Shown in pieces: positions 33,805 through 42,646 of a stretch of DNA of 64,000 nucleotides. Position 1 is the stretch's first letter; each line of letters begins with the position of its first letter. The position numbers and the translations under genes are program-made. The notes under the pieces were generated by a model, which did not search any database, had not been told where the DNA came from, and saw only the letters and a list, made by a program, of their open reading frames with translations. Source of the stretch: Clostridia bacterium (GTDB taxonomy: Bacteria; Bacillota; Clostridia; Peptostreptococcales; Anaerovoracaceae); contig CABJAP010000013.1 of assembly GCA_902363595.1 (NCBI GenBank), positions 75,033-139,032 of the forward strand. The letters run 5' to 3'.

Positions 33805-34563
33805 TTATTTTACCCGTTTGGCGACAACTGCGAATCTGCCCAGCTTATCCGGCACGTGATAGCTGCAAGTAGATAGGGTAATCAGCTGTTCTCCGTATTG
33901 GGCGTCCACTCCCGTGTCGTATTCAGACAGGTTTTTGACTTCCTTGACGTATTCGTTGAACTGTTTCTTCCCAGTAAGCCCTGCGTGGTTATAGTATTTG
34001 AACACGTTTTTGTTTTCCGGGTAAATCTGTGAATAAAAGGCTGCTACAATTTCGTATTCTCCTTGTCCACCCTTGTAGATAGTATCGAATTTGATGGTTT
34101 TGTGCTCCTGGTAAAAATCTTCTTCCGCAAAATCCAAAAGGTCGTGGAACATGGTTCCGTCCTTCATATTGTGGCCGTAGAGCATCCAGTTAGATGTTGG
34201 TTTAAAAATGTCGCTTTGAGCATCCATGAACGGTACGCCGGAGATGCTGTATTCTTTATCAAAATTGCGCCTCAGGTAAAATTCCGGATCGCGCTGTGTC
34301 TGCATGACCGGATAATCCATGCGGGTCCCCTCTACCGTAAGCCATCCTATAAGATCGGAATTCTTTTTATAAAGATCCACATATTTTCCGATGACAATCC
34401 CTTTGTCTGTCACCAAATCTTCTTGTTCTGTTTTCAGCTCACCCAAATCCGTAAGGGCCTTCTCTGCTCTCCACCCTGTCAGGTAGTGATTGAGGATCGC
34501 CCCCAAAGACCCTACGAACACCATCAGGGCGATTACAAAAACAATTTTTCTTCCTGTGCTCAT
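33805..34563 (-). CDS. Class B sortase
   Basis: This 252-residue protein has an N-terminal membrane anchor (about 6-25) and the class B catalytic core: His131 in MLYGHNMKDG, Cys233 in TLSTCSYHVP, Arg243 in GRFAVVAKRV. The SISGVPFMDAQSD stretch is also typical of SrtB. The enzyme acts outside the membrane, cutting a sorting signal and linking surface proteins to peptidoglycan. The only sorting-signal-like sequence in the window is the decayed VKTGD tail at 41677-41838. A secreted FN3-like protein gene lies upstream on the same strand but lacks a sorting signal. Confidence 0.92.
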   Translation of the reverse strand: MSTGRKIVFVIALMVFVGSLGAILNHYLTGWRAEKALTDLGELKTEQEDLVTDKGIVIGKYVDLYKKNSDLIGWLTVEGTRMDYPVMQTQRDPEFYLRRNFDKEYSISGVPFMDAQSDIFKPTSNWMLYGHNMKDGTMFHDLLDFAEEDFYQEHKTIKFDTIYKGGQGEYEIVAAFYSQIYPENKNVFKYYNHAGLTGKKQFNEYVKEVKNLSEYDTGVDAQYGEQLITLSTCSYHVPDKLGRFAVVAKRVK

Positions 34564-34748
34564 GCTTTCCCCTTTTGCTTCTTTTCTATTCCTATTTTAT
34601 CATAAAGTGATAGTGGCCGCATTGGTTTTTTATATAATCTGCCCCATTCCGGACAGCGGCGCAAAGCTGTGCCGGATGTTCATGCCCGGTAAAAATCACC
34701 GGGTTCCGATTGCTGCAGAAAATACTGTACCTCGCATAAGCGCCAGTA

Positions 34749-35546
34749 TTATTCCAATTCACCCCATTGGCAGCCATATTTCCAACCAGTTTCCATCCAG
34801 AACCGCCCGCCGTTATAGGTGAATTTATTTTCAACAATGCCTTTTTTGGTATATTTGATCTTGGTTACACGGCCGTTTTTATAGGTTTTATAAGATAAGG
34901 TTACGGATTTCCCCGGAACTATGGTTTTCTTTTTTCCTTTTATTTGAATAATGCCTTTCGCAAACAACTGGTCGTTTGTCATGCTTTCCCATTCTTCTTG
35001 AGATAAATTCAAATATAAGTTTAACGCCTTTTGATCCTTAAAGTACCATCCATCCGATTGGAATTGCATTTTTTTGCTGCTTTTATTGGTAATTCTGACA
35101 GCTACTTTACTGGTTTTCTTTGTTTTGGAGGCCATCGCATATTCCCAGTTAGGTTCATTTGTTGGAACCGCCCATTCTATACCGCTGAATTCGCTGTATT
35201 CCTTACGGCTGCCGCTTTTTTTATAAGCTCTGACTTTATAGAAATAATTCTTGTTCTTCTTAAGCTTTTTGTTCGTCCAGGACACAGTCTTGCCGCTCTT
35301 GATGGTCTTGACCTTTTTGTATCTGCCTTTTTCCTTAGTTGCCCGATATACTTCATAGCCCTTGGCGCCCTTCACTCTTTTCCAGGTATTTTTGATGCTG
35401 GTGCCGCTGGCTGCGTAATTAACCAGCTTTGGCTTGGACAATTCTGTGTCTGCGGATGCCGTGTCGACAATCATCCCTCCTGGAACAACGGCGAATGCCA
35501 TGATCATCCCAATGATCATGGCAGCATGTTTTTTCCTACTGCTCAT
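34749..35546 (-). CDS. Secreted protein with fibronectin-III-like domain
   Basis: The protein has 265 residues, ATG 35546 behind AAGGAGG. The signal peptide (about 1-32) has hydrophobic AAMIIGMIMAFAVVPGGMIV. Residues about 37-120 form an FN3-like unit: GTSIKNTWKRVKGAKGYEVYRATKEKGRYKKVKTI and SWTNKKLKKNKNYFYKVRAYKK. This lysine-rich type of repeat is common in Clostridial surface proteins. The remaining half is beta-rich with VTLSYKTYKNGRVTKIKYTKKG. No sortase or cell-wall motif is seen, so it is probably secreted or loosely bound. A 200-nt structured leader precedes it. Confidence 0.75.
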   Translation of the reverse strand: MSSRKKHAAMIIGMIMAFAVVPGGMIVDTASADTELSKPKLVNYAASGTSIKNTWKRVKGAKGYEVYRATKEKGRYKKVKTIKSGKTVSWTNKKLKKNKNYFYKVRAYKKSGSRKEYSEFSGIEWAVPTNEPNWEYAMASKTKKTSKVAVRITNKSSKKMQFQSDGWYFKDQKALNLYLNLSQEEWESMTNDQLFAKGIIQIKGKKKTIVPGKSVTLSYKTYKNGRVTKIKYTKKGIVENKFTYNGGRFWMETGWKYGCQWGELE

Positions 35547-35659
35547 TTTCCTTTCCTCCTTAATAAAGAGACAGCTAAGCGTTTCACCTGCGTCAATTAA
35601 ATATAATCATCTCGATTATACTTGTATTTGTATTCTGTCTTAAATCCTTTAAAGTGCCT

Positions 35660-35756
35660 CATTTTTTGATAGCAACCCGGCAGCCTAACCTGGTCTGATT
35701 CAGATGGCAAGCCGCGGCATCCTGATAAAGTCTGGCTGCTGGTGCAAATATCGATT
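35660..35756 (-). promoter_or_regulatory. Possible structured 5' leader of the FN3-like gene
   Basis: The arms GCACCAGCAGCC and GGCTGCCGGGTTGC (minus strand) can pair with two bulges around a core of about 50 nt that holds GCCGCGGC and TCTGAATCAGA palindromes. It resembles a multi-stem RNA. The 3' arm recalls a cyclic-di-GMP-I riboswitch end, but the diagnostic GCAAACC and GACGCAAAGCC segments are missing, so I make no riboswitch call. Confidence 0.3.
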
Positions 35757-35780
35757 TCATCGATATTCCCTTTGTAATTG

Positions 35781-35836
35781 AAAAGGGGCGGTCGTATAAA
35801 AGGAATCATCCCTTCTCCCTCATACGACAGCCCTTT
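35781..35836 (-). terminator. Terminator of the PaaK-Ior-ACT operon
   Basis: The arms AAAGGGCTGTCGTAT and ATACGACCGCCCCTTT pair with one small bulge; on the minus strand the stem runs into CCCCTTTT. It lies just after the ACT-protein stop. Confidence 0.6.
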
Positions 35837-35847
35837 CAAGTTCTTCC

Positions 35848-36291
35848 TTATTTTACGTGGCTCATTTTGCTGATTTCTTCCATCTTGTACAGCTTTACAT
35901 CGTGGGCCAGCAGAACGTCAATGGCTTTCTGCGGATCCTGAACTTTAAGCACGATAATTGCCGCGCCTTCCTTGGAACGGATGGTGGAATAAATATAGTC
36001 CACGCCGATCTGTTCTTTTGCCAGGATTTCCAGCACATCTGCGAATCCGCCGGGACGGTCTTCCAGCTCCACCGCGATGACTTCTGTGATACTTGCGGTA
36101 AATCCGTTTTCCTTGAGCACTTTCGTCGCTTCCTCCGGATCGTCAACAATACATCTGAGGATACCAAAGTCTACTGTATCGGCGATACAGGAAGCTTTGA
36201 TATCGATTCCATCGTTGCCCAGCACTCTCGTCAGTTCCGCCAGCCTTCCAGTGGTGTTCTCCACGAACACGGACATCTGTTTAATTAACAT
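35848..36291 (-). CDS. Tandem ACT-domain protein
   Basis: The protein has 147 residues, RBS AGGAGG. Two ACT repeats, about 1-65 (KQMSVFVENTTGRLAELTRVLGNDGIDI) and about 70-145 (AVELEDRPGGFADVLEILAKEQIGVDYIYS), have no enzyme attached. Free ACT proteins bind amino acids and are often encoded next to indolepyruvate ferredoxin oxidoreductase and phenylacetate-CoA ligase in anaerobes. Here it is the last gene of exactly that operon, so it is probably an aromatic amino-acid sensor or allosteric partner for the ligase or oxidoreductase (inference). Confidence 0.88.
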   Translation of the reverse strand: MLIKQMSVFVENTTGRLAELTRVLGNDGIDIKASCIADTVDFGILRCIVDDPEEATKVLKENGFTASITEVIAVELEDRPGGFADVLEILAKEQIGVDYIYSTIRSKEGAAIIVLKVQDPQKAIDVLLAHDVKLYKMEEISKMSHVK

Positions 36292-36314
36292 CTTTGTTAC
36301 CTCCTAACTCCACA

Positions 36315-37616
36315 CTACAGTTTCCTTGTATCTTCAACTCTAACGGCCTTACCTTCACTTCTAGGAAGGGTTCCGGCATTGAGGAAGCGGATCTTACATC
36401 CGATTCCCAGGATGCCTCTCAATTCATGATCGACACGGCTTCTCAGGTTTTCAACAAACTTGATATCATCGATTGCCAGACCATCAGCCAGCTCTACAGC
36501 CAGTTCGAAAGTATCCTTGTTGTCCTCTCTGCCCACATACAGCTTGTAGTTCATGGTCAGCGTATCGGCAAACTGAGCGATTACAGTTTCTACCTGTGAT
36601 GGGAATACATTGACTCCCCGGATAATGAGCATGTCGTCGGTACGTCCGAATACGCGGCTCATTCTCACCAGGGTTCTGCCGCATTTGCATTTTTCATGGG
36701 TCAGCGAACAGATATCTCTCGTTCTGTAGCGAACCAGCGGCATACCTTCTTTTCCGATCGTCGTAATGACCAGCTCTCCCTTTTCACCGTCCGGCAGCGG
36801 TTCCAGCGTATCCGGGTCGATGATTTCCGGGAAGAAATAGTCCTCCATGATATGCATACCATCGTTTTCGCTGCAGCTTGTGGAAACGCCAGGCCCCATG
36901 ATCTCGGAAAGTCCGTAAATATCGTGGGCATGAATGCCCAGTCGTTTTTCAATTTCGTTTCTCATGCCTTCTGTCCAGGGCTCTGCTCCGAAAACACCTC
37001 CCTGAAGGGGAATTTCATCCGGCTTCAGACCCGCTTTTTCAGCTGCTTCGGCGATGGTCAGAGCATAGGACGGCGTGCAGCAAAGATGAGTGCTCTTCAT
37101 ATCCATCATGAACATCAGCTGTTTCTGGGTGTTGCCGCTGCTCATGGGAATAACGGTAGCGCCCATGGTTTCAGCGCCGATATGTGCTCCCAGACCGCCT
37201 GTGAACAGTCCGTATCCATAAGCAACCTGAACGACAGAGCTCTTGGTGGCTCCTGCCATTGATAAACATCTGGCTACGCATTCGCCCCACATATCCAGGT
37301 CGCTTCTCGTATAGCCGGCAATCTTGGGTTTTCCGGTGGTTCCGGAGGATGCGTGGATACGCACGATATCATCCATATCGGCCGCAAACAACCCATTGGG
37401 ATAGTTGTTGGCCAGGTCCTCTTTGGTGATGAACGGCAGTTTTGTAATATCGGACAGCTGCTGGATGTCCTCCGGCTTTACGCCCTTTTCATCCATCTTC
37501 GCTCGGTACGGCTGCACATTTTTATAGACATGCGCCACGGTCTTTTTCAATCTTTCCAGCTGAATGGCCTGCATGGTTTCCCGATCAGCGCATTCGATTG
37601 CTTCATTCCAAATCAT
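36315..37616 (-). CDS. paaK: Phenylacetate-CoA ligase (first PaaK paralogue)
   Basis: The protein has 433 residues. AMP-forming ligase motifs: IHASSGTTGKPKIAGYT (P-loop), YGLFTGGLGAHIGAE, AHDIYGLSEIMGPGVS (adenylate core), and RYRTRDICSLTHEKCKCGRTLVRMSRVFGRTDDMLIIRGVNVFPSQVE, the hinge unique to PaaK, with a C-terminal ACT-like subdomain. It makes aryl-acetyl-CoA from aryl-acetates with ATP. Its operon partners iorAB interconvert aryl-pyruvates and aryl-acetyl-CoA, so it could supply aryl-acetyl-CoA or, run backwards, recover ATP. A second copy is at 39966-41276. Confidence 0.92.
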   Translation of the reverse strand: MIWNEAIECADRETMQAIQLERLKKTVAHVYKNVQPYRAKMDEKGVKPEDIQQLSDITKLPFITKEDLANNYPNGLFAADMDDIVRIHASSGTTGKPKIAGYTRSDLDMWGECVARCLSMAGATKSSVVQVAYGYGLFTGGLGAHIGAETMGATVIPMSSGNTQKQLMFMMDMKSTHLCCTPSYALTIAEAAEKAGLKPDEIPLQGGVFGAEPWTEGMRNEIEKRLGIHAHDIYGLSEIMGPGVSTSCSENDGMHIMEDYFFPEIIDPDTLEPLPDGEKGELVITTIGKEGMPLVRYRTRDICSLTHEKCKCGRTLVRMSRVFGRTDDMLIIRGVNVFPSQVETVIAQFADTLTMNYKLYVGREDNKDTFELAVELADGLAIDDIKFVENLRSRVDHELRGILGIGCKIRFLNAGTLPRSEGKAVRVEDTRKL

Positions 37617-37643
37617 ATTTCTTTCACCTCTCCATCGTATTTT

Positions 37644-38219
37644 CTATGCCTGATAACCCTTTTCAAAAGCGGTTTTATTCAGTTCTACAAATTTTGGTTT
37701 TACTGTTTTTTCAATCTGCTGGATCCAAGTCTCCTTAGAGAAAGGCAGCTCTTTGGCCATTGCACCCAGCAGTACGGTGTTTACGGCTTTGATGCTGCCG
37801 CATTCCGTTGCGATGCCCAGTGCATCCAGACAAGTCACTTTGTCCGCGTTATCTTTAAGGAAATCGACGATTTCAGCAGGATACTGGGCCGCTCCCATAA
37901 TAACCGGCATTGGCTTGATCTGCTGCGTATTGACAAAGATGGCGCCGCCCTGTTTCAGGTAGGGAATCCATCTATACGCCTCCAGTTCTTCAAAGGCTAC
38001 GATCACATCGGCCCCGCCTTCTTCGATGAGAGGCGAACGCACTTCGTTCTCGCTGATTCTTACATGAGTCACCACGCTCCCGCCCCTCTGGGCCATGCCA
38101 TGGACTTCCGCCAGCTTTACGTCATACCCTTCCTCCAGGGCGATATTTCCCAGAAGCACGCTGGCCAAAAGAGTCCCCTGGCCGCCGACTCCCACGATCA
38201 AGATATTTATGTCTTTCAT
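37644..38219 (-). CDS. iorB: Indolepyruvate:ferredoxin oxidoreductase, beta subunit
   Basis: This 191-residue protein matches the gamma-domain fold of 2-oxoacid oxidoreductases: NILIVGVGGQGTLLASVLLGNIALEEGYDVKLAEVHGMAQRGGSVVTHVRIS is the IorB signature. It begins 2 nt after iorA, with its ribosome site GAGGAGG inside the iorA end. Together IorA and IorB oxidise aryl-pyruvates (indole-, phenyl-, 4-hydroxyphenyl-) to aryl-acetyl-CoA, CO2 and reduced ferredoxin, reversibly. Confidence 0.93.
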   Translation of the reverse strand: MKDINILIVGVGGQGTLLASVLLGNIALEEGYDVKLAEVHGMAQRGGSVVTHVRISENEVRSPLIEEGGADVIVAFEELEAYRWIPYLKQGGAIFVNTQQIKPMPVIMGAAQYPAEIVDFLKDNADKVTCLDALGIATECGSIKAVNTVLLGAMAKELPFSKETWIQQIEKTVKPKFVELNKTAFEKGYQA

Positions 38220-38221
38220 CT

Positions 38222-39949
38222 TTATTTTACCTCCTCTTCAATGGCGTCGAACGGGCATACGCGTTTGCACAGCCCGCAGCCAACACAGCGTTCAGCTGCG
38301 ATTACAGGTTTTCCATTTTCCAGTTCAATGGCAGGGCATCCAATTCCCATGCACATTTTACAGTTCTTGCACTTATCTGTAATCAGATGAGGTATATCCG
38401 GCTGCTTGACAATCAAGGCACAGGGCCGCTTGGTAATGATGACCGACAGCTCTTCTCTGGCTGTCTCTTCTTTAACAGCCTTTTCTACAGCTGGCAGGTC
38501 GAATGGATCCACTTCCACAATATGCTCTACGCCGCAGGCTTTGCAGAGCTGGGCGATATCGATGGCAGGAGCTTCCTGACCTTTGGCATTCTTTCCAGTG
38601 GAAGGGTTATCCTGATGGCCGGTCATGCCAGTGATCCGGTTATCAAGAATAATCACCGTTCCAGTCGCCTGATTATAGTTCATATTAATCAATCCGGTAA
38701 CGCCGGAATGGAAGAAAGTCGAATCTCCCAGAACAGCTACCGTATCTCTGGCCGCCTCTTTACCTCTAGCCTTTTCGAATCCGTGGGCCATGGTGATGGA
38801 TGCGCCCATGCACAGGCAGGCATCCATTGCTGATGTTGGCGGCAGGGAGCCCAAGGTATAACATCCAATGTCGCCCATAACGTGCTTTTTCAGTTTTCCC
38901 AATATGTAGAACAGTCCTCGATGCGGGCATCCCGCGCACATGAGCGGCGGTCTTGCCGGCGCCTCCTGTGGGGCTACATGCTCTGGCGCTTCTCCAGTAA
39001 AGGCCTCCCGGATCATGTTGGCCGAGTATTCTCCCTGAATCGTGAACATCGCCTTGCCTTTTGTCGGAATACCCATGGCGCGAATCTGTTCTTCGAAGAA
39101 GGGGTTTCCCTCTTCAATTACATAGACCTCTTCCACCTGCTTTGCAAACTCTTCAATAAGAGCTTTGGGCAGCGGGTTGATGATGCCCATTTTGAGGACG
39201 CTGGCCTGAGGCAGCGCTTCTTTTACATACTGATAGCAGATTCCGCTGGTTATGATACCGATCTTTTTATCATTCAGTTCTATGCGGTTGATTGGAAAAT
39301 CTTTTGAATCTTCTTCAATCTGGTTCAGCCGCTTTTCCTGAATCACATGCAGCTTTTTGGCCATAGCCGGCATCGCTACATATTTTTGAATATTTTTTTC
39401 GTAAGGGATCAGTTCTTTTTCCTTGCGATCTTCTACGGTAACGATTCCTCTGGAGTGGGAAATCCTTGTATTGGACCTCATGAGAACCGGCGTGTCGTAT
39501 TTTTCGCTCAGTTCATAAGCGTATTTCATAAAGTCTTTGCATTCCTGCGCATTAGCCGGTTCCAGTATCGGTACGCCCGCGCCTCTGCCGTGGTAGCGGG
39601 AATCCTGCTCATTCTGGCTGGAGTGGCATCCGTTGTCGTCAGCTACCAAAACCACCAGTCCGCCGGTAACACCTGTATATGCAGCAGTAAAAAACGGATC
39701 GGCTGCTACGTTAAGACCTACATGTTTCATGCAGGATAACGCTCTGGCACCGCCGATGGATGCGCCTACCGCCACTTCTGTTCCCACTTTTTCATTGGGG
39801 GCCCATTCCACATGCATTTCGTCATACTGAGCCGCAGCTTCCGTGACTTCTGTACTGGGTGTTCCCGGGTAGGAAGAAATGACTCTTACTCCCGCTTCAA
39901 AGGCCCCTCTAGCAAAGGCCTCATTTCCTAACATTATTTTCTTTTCCAT
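38222..39949 (-). CDS. iorA: Indolepyruvate:ferredoxin oxidoreductase, alpha subunit
   Basis: The protein has 575 residues from ATG 39949 (AGAGGTTGG upstream; the longer reading runs into the upstream ligase). An N-terminal pyrimidine domain (NEAFARGAFEAGVRVISSYPGTPSTEV) is followed by the TPP domain (MCAGCPHRGLFYILGKL; GDIGCYTLGSLPP; AVLGDSTFFHSGVTG). At the C-terminus are two [4Fe-4S] clusters, CKNCKMCMGIGCP and CVGCGLCKRVCP. All cofactor sites look complete. The enzyme links aromatic amino-acid breakdown, or reductive synthesis, to ferredoxin. Confidence 0.94.
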   Translation of the reverse strand: MEKKIMLGNEAFARGAFEAGVRVISSYPGTPSTEVTEAAAQYDEMHVEWAPNEKVGTEVAVGASIGGARALSCMKHVGLNVAADPFFTAAYTGVTGGLVVLVADDNGCHSSQNEQDSRYHGRGAGVPILEPANAQECKDFMKYAYELSEKYDTPVLMRSNTRISHSRGIVTVEDRKEKELIPYEKNIQKYVAMPAMAKKLHVIQEKRLNQIEEDSKDFPINRIELNDKKIGIITSGICYQYVKEALPQASVLKMGIINPLPKALIEEFAKQVEEVYVIEEGNPFFEEQIRAMGIPTKGKAMFTIQGEYSANMIREAFTGEAPEHVAPQEAPARPPLMCAGCPHRGLFYILGKLKKHVMGDIGCYTLGSLPPTSAMDACLCMGASITMAHGFEKARGKEAARDTVAVLGDSTFFHSGVTGLINMNYNQATGTVIILDNRITGMTGHQDNPSTGKNAKGQEAPAIDIAQLCKACGVEHIVEVDPFDLPAVEKAVKEETAREELSVIITKRPCALIVKQPDIPHLITDKCKNCKMCMGIGCPAIELENGKPVIAAERCVGCGLCKRVCPFDAIEEEVK

Positions 39950-39965
39950 GTCCAACCTCTTTACT

Positions 39966-41276
39966 CTATTTATTTTTTCTATGATCGATGACTCTCTTGG
40001 CTTTTCCTTCAAATCTGGGCAGTGTACCTGGAGATACCAGCGACACCTTGGCGTCAATGTTTAAAATGACCCTCAGGTTGTGCTTGATCTTGGCTCTGAG
40101 CTCTTCCAGCTTGGTGAAATCATCCAAAAGTGAAGCATCGGAGAATTCCACTTTTACTTCGATTCGATCCATATATCCTTCGGTGGTGAGCACGATCTCG
40201 TAAAACGGCTCCACTTCCTTCATACTCATGATAACAGATTCAATCTGAGAGGGGAATACGTTGACGCCTCGAATCACCAGCATATCGTCGGTTCTTCCCT
40301 GAACTTTCGCCATGCGCATGGTCGTGCGGCCGCACTGACAAGGATGGTCATTGAACCAGCTGATATCTCTGGTTCTATATCTAAGTACAGGAAAGGCCTG
40401 TTTTGTCAGCGTGGTGATGACGAGTTCGCCTTTTTCTCCTACAGGAAGCGGCTCCAGCGTGTTTGGATCAATAATCTCGGAAAAGTATTGATCTTCTGCG
40501 ATGTGCATGCCCTGTTTTAAGTAACATTCACCCGAGTATCCCGGTCCGCCGACTTCCGAAAGGCCGTAATTCTCAGTGGCCAGAATACCCAGCTGTTTTT
40601 CGATCTTTGCGCGCATTTCTTCTGTGTGTCCTTCACCTCCAAAGAGGGCCAGACGCAGCTTAATCTTGTCCTTATCAATGCCCTTTTTCTCCATTTCATC
40701 CGCCAGGTAAAGGGCGTAGGACGGGGTCGCAATCAAGATGGTGGAGCCGAAATCCTGCATGAGCATCAGCTGCCGTTCCGTGTTTCCGCTGGAAAGAGGC
40801 ACAACCATGGCCCCCAGCTTTTCCATGCCGTAATGCAAGCCGAATCCGCCGGTAAAAAGCCCGTATCCAAAGGCAATCTGAACAATATCATCGGGAGTTC
40901 CGCCTGCAGCGCAGATGACTCTAGCCATGATCTCGGACCAGTTATCTAAATCCTGTTTGGTATAGCCTACGATTTTTGGCTTTCCTGTGGTCCCGGAAGA
41001 ACCGTGGATCCGGACGACGTCTCTTTTATCAACGGCAAACATGCCGAACGGATAGCTGTCTCTCAGGTCATCTGCAGTGGTAAAGGGTAGATGGCGCACA
41101 TCGTCCAGCGTTTTTATGTGCTCCGGCTTTAATCCGATCTCATCAAATTTGCGTTTGTACAGGGGCACTCTGTTATAGCAGACATCCACAATTTTTTTCA
41201 GCCGCTCCAGCTGAATTTGGCGGATGGTTTCTCTGTCAGCGCACTCCATCTGTCTGTTCCAAATAATGTGTTCCAT
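39966..41276 (-). CDS. paaK: Phenylacetate-CoA ligase (second PaaK paralogue)
   Basis: The protein has 436 residues from ATG 41276; ATG 41288 is an alternative, and neither has a strong ribosome site. The motifs are as in the first copy: IHGSSGTTGKPKIVGYTKQD, YGLFTGGFGLHYGMEKLG, ATENYGLSEVGGPGYS, and RYRTRDISWFNDHPCQCGRTTMRMAKVQGRTDDMLVIRGVNVFPSQIE. The two copies are clearly homologous but well diverged, which suggests different aryl-acid preferences (for example phenylacetate versus indoleacetate). It is the first gene of the operon, 16 nt ahead of iorA. Confidence 0.92.
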   Translation of the reverse strand: MEHIIWNRQMECADRETIRQIQLERLKKIVDVCYNRVPLYKRKFDEIGLKPEHIKTLDDVRHLPFTTADDLRDSYPFGMFAVDKRDVVRIHGSSGTTGKPKIVGYTKQDLDNWSEIMARVICAAGGTPDDIVQIAFGYGLFTGGFGLHYGMEKLGAMVVPLSSGNTERQLMLMQDFGSTILIATPSYALYLADEMEKKGIDKDKIKLRLALFGGEGHTEEMRAKIEKQLGILATENYGLSEVGGPGYSGECYLKQGMHIAEDQYFSEIIDPNTLEPLPVGEKGELVITTLTKQAFPVLRYRTRDISWFNDHPCQCGRTTMRMAKVQGRTDDMLVIRGVNVFPSQIESVIMSMKEVEPFYEIVLTTEGYMDRIEVKVEFSDASLLDDFTKLEELRAKIKHNLRVILNIDAKVSLVSPGTLPRFEGKAKRVIDHRKNK

Positions 41277-41347
41277 ATTTTCTCTCATCTTTTTTCTTTC
41301 TTTTTCCTCAAATTTCAGGCATTCGAGCCCAATTCGCTAATAGAAAT

Positions 41348-41376
41348 ATTTTATAACATATTTCCCAAAAAATCAA
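41348..41376 (-). promoter_or_regulatory. Promoter of the PaaK-Ior-ACT operon
   Basis: On the minus strand TTGATT (41371-41376) and TAAAAT (41348-41353) are 17 nt apart, about 60-70 nt upstream of the first ligase gene. Confidence 0.6.
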
Positions 41377-41567
41377 ACCCTTCCAGGAAGCTTATCAGAT
41401 TTACACAACTTTATCGGTTTGGAAGCTGCGGGGCCGGTGCTTTTTGGTTTACCATAATGAAAACAACTTATTTTCTTTCAAGTTAGTGTAAATTTTGTGG
41501 GTTTGCAGCCTTGAAATTTTTCAATATGTAGATTTTCAATGATTTTCACACAATTAACCTCTGAACA

Positions 41568-41613
41568 ATAAAAATTGCACTAATTTTGATTGAAGCTGCA
41601 AAATTAGTGCAAT
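41568..41613 (-). terminator. Rho-independent terminator after the decayed surface-protein gene
   Basis: A perfect 14-bp stem ATTGCACTAATTTT/AAAATTAGTGCAAT with a 12-nt loop is followed on the minus strand by TTTTT. It lies 64 nt past the VKTGD fragment, as expected if that fragment was once the 3' end of a gene. Confidence 0.8.
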
Positions 41614-41676
41614 CCTAGACACCAGGCCACTTTAGATGGCTGCCGTATGAAACAAATTGCTTTTTATATTTTTACT

Positions 41677-42331
41677 TTATTTCTTTGTACTTCTTTTTCT
41701 TCGCCCAGTTGCAATTACAGCGCCGGCAGCAGCGGCCGCCAGGATCAGCAGCGCAACATAAAGCGCCATGTTGGTATCATCTCCCGTTTTTACATCCGGG
41801 TCTGCATCAGCATCTTCCTCTGTGGTAGTTGCTGACCATTATAAGAGTTACATTTCAGTTCCTTCTCCAAAACAATCTCATTTAATTATGCTGCAAGAAG
41901 AATTCCACGCCATTATTCTCTCCCACTTTTCCCAAGTACCACTTGCCTCCATAGCGGAAAAAGAAACAAAGAATTGAATTCTTTCCATGCGTCACAGCAT
42001 CAGCAGTTTCAAACTTTATGCGCTCTGACTGCTGCGGTCCGATCGAAAAATCCGCCTCCGCACAACAGTCCCAAGACCCGGCGGAACCGATCTCATCTAT
42101 GTAATGCGCCTGCCTGGAAATCAGCATGTCCGAATTCCCGTGATTGTTCAGCTCCAGTTCCACATGGTCGTCCATACCTGTATCATAATGCAGCTTTGCT
42201 GTAAAATTAACTTCTGTATCCGGGTGGGGCCGCATCCCTCCTTTTTGTCCGGCCGTATCAGCAAATACCAAGCTGGATGCTACGGTCAACGTCATAAGGG
42301 CAAATAAAATACCCGCTATTTTTCTTTTCAT
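41677..42331 (-). pseudogene. Decayed sortase-anchored surface protein
   Basis: ATG 42331 (AAAGGAG) opens a 149-residue frame with a signal peptide (MKRKIAGILFALMTLTVASSLVFADT) and a beta-rich domain, ending at TAA 41882-41884. Downstream, a different frame (41677-41838, preceded by a stop at 41839-41841) encodes ATTTEEDADADPDVKTGDDT, then a hydrophobic helix MALYVALLILAAAAAGAVIA and GRRKRSTKK: a complete cell-wall sorting signal of the xxKTGD type with no start codon. A third frame between them reads EIVLEKELKCNSYNGQ. At least two frameshifts therefore separate the export domain from its anchor. The 149-residue protein could still be secreted. Confidence 0.7.
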
Positions 42332-42646
42332 GTTCTTCTCCTTTGTAAAAGTTACACAATCAGCATAAATAGCAGGTTCATCTTATGTATGTTTCTTTCT
42401 TGATAAAATTGTGCTCGTCTCCATTGTAGCCGATTTGCAGGAGCGCTGTCATCGTACAAATTCCATTTTTTTTCGACGATTTATCCGCGGGCATCAGCCT
42501 TTACTCTTGCGGACGGCTCAGCGGCATCCTCTTAGTTCCGGTTCATTGTTTTTTTCTTTTGACGCAGTACGGATTTTTACTGGTGGAAACCCCGCTTTGG
42601 TGCTATACTTTAATTGCTGATTGAAATAGTTATTGAGGGAGCAAGG

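Noticed and set aside
35660..35756. Cyclic-di-GMP-I riboswitch
   Set aside because: The 3' arm is similar, but the conserved GCAAACC and GACGCAAAGCC segments are absent.
35597..35839. An 80-residue minus-strand frame before the FN3-like gene
   Set aside because: It overlaps a terminator and a folded leader, with no coding signature.
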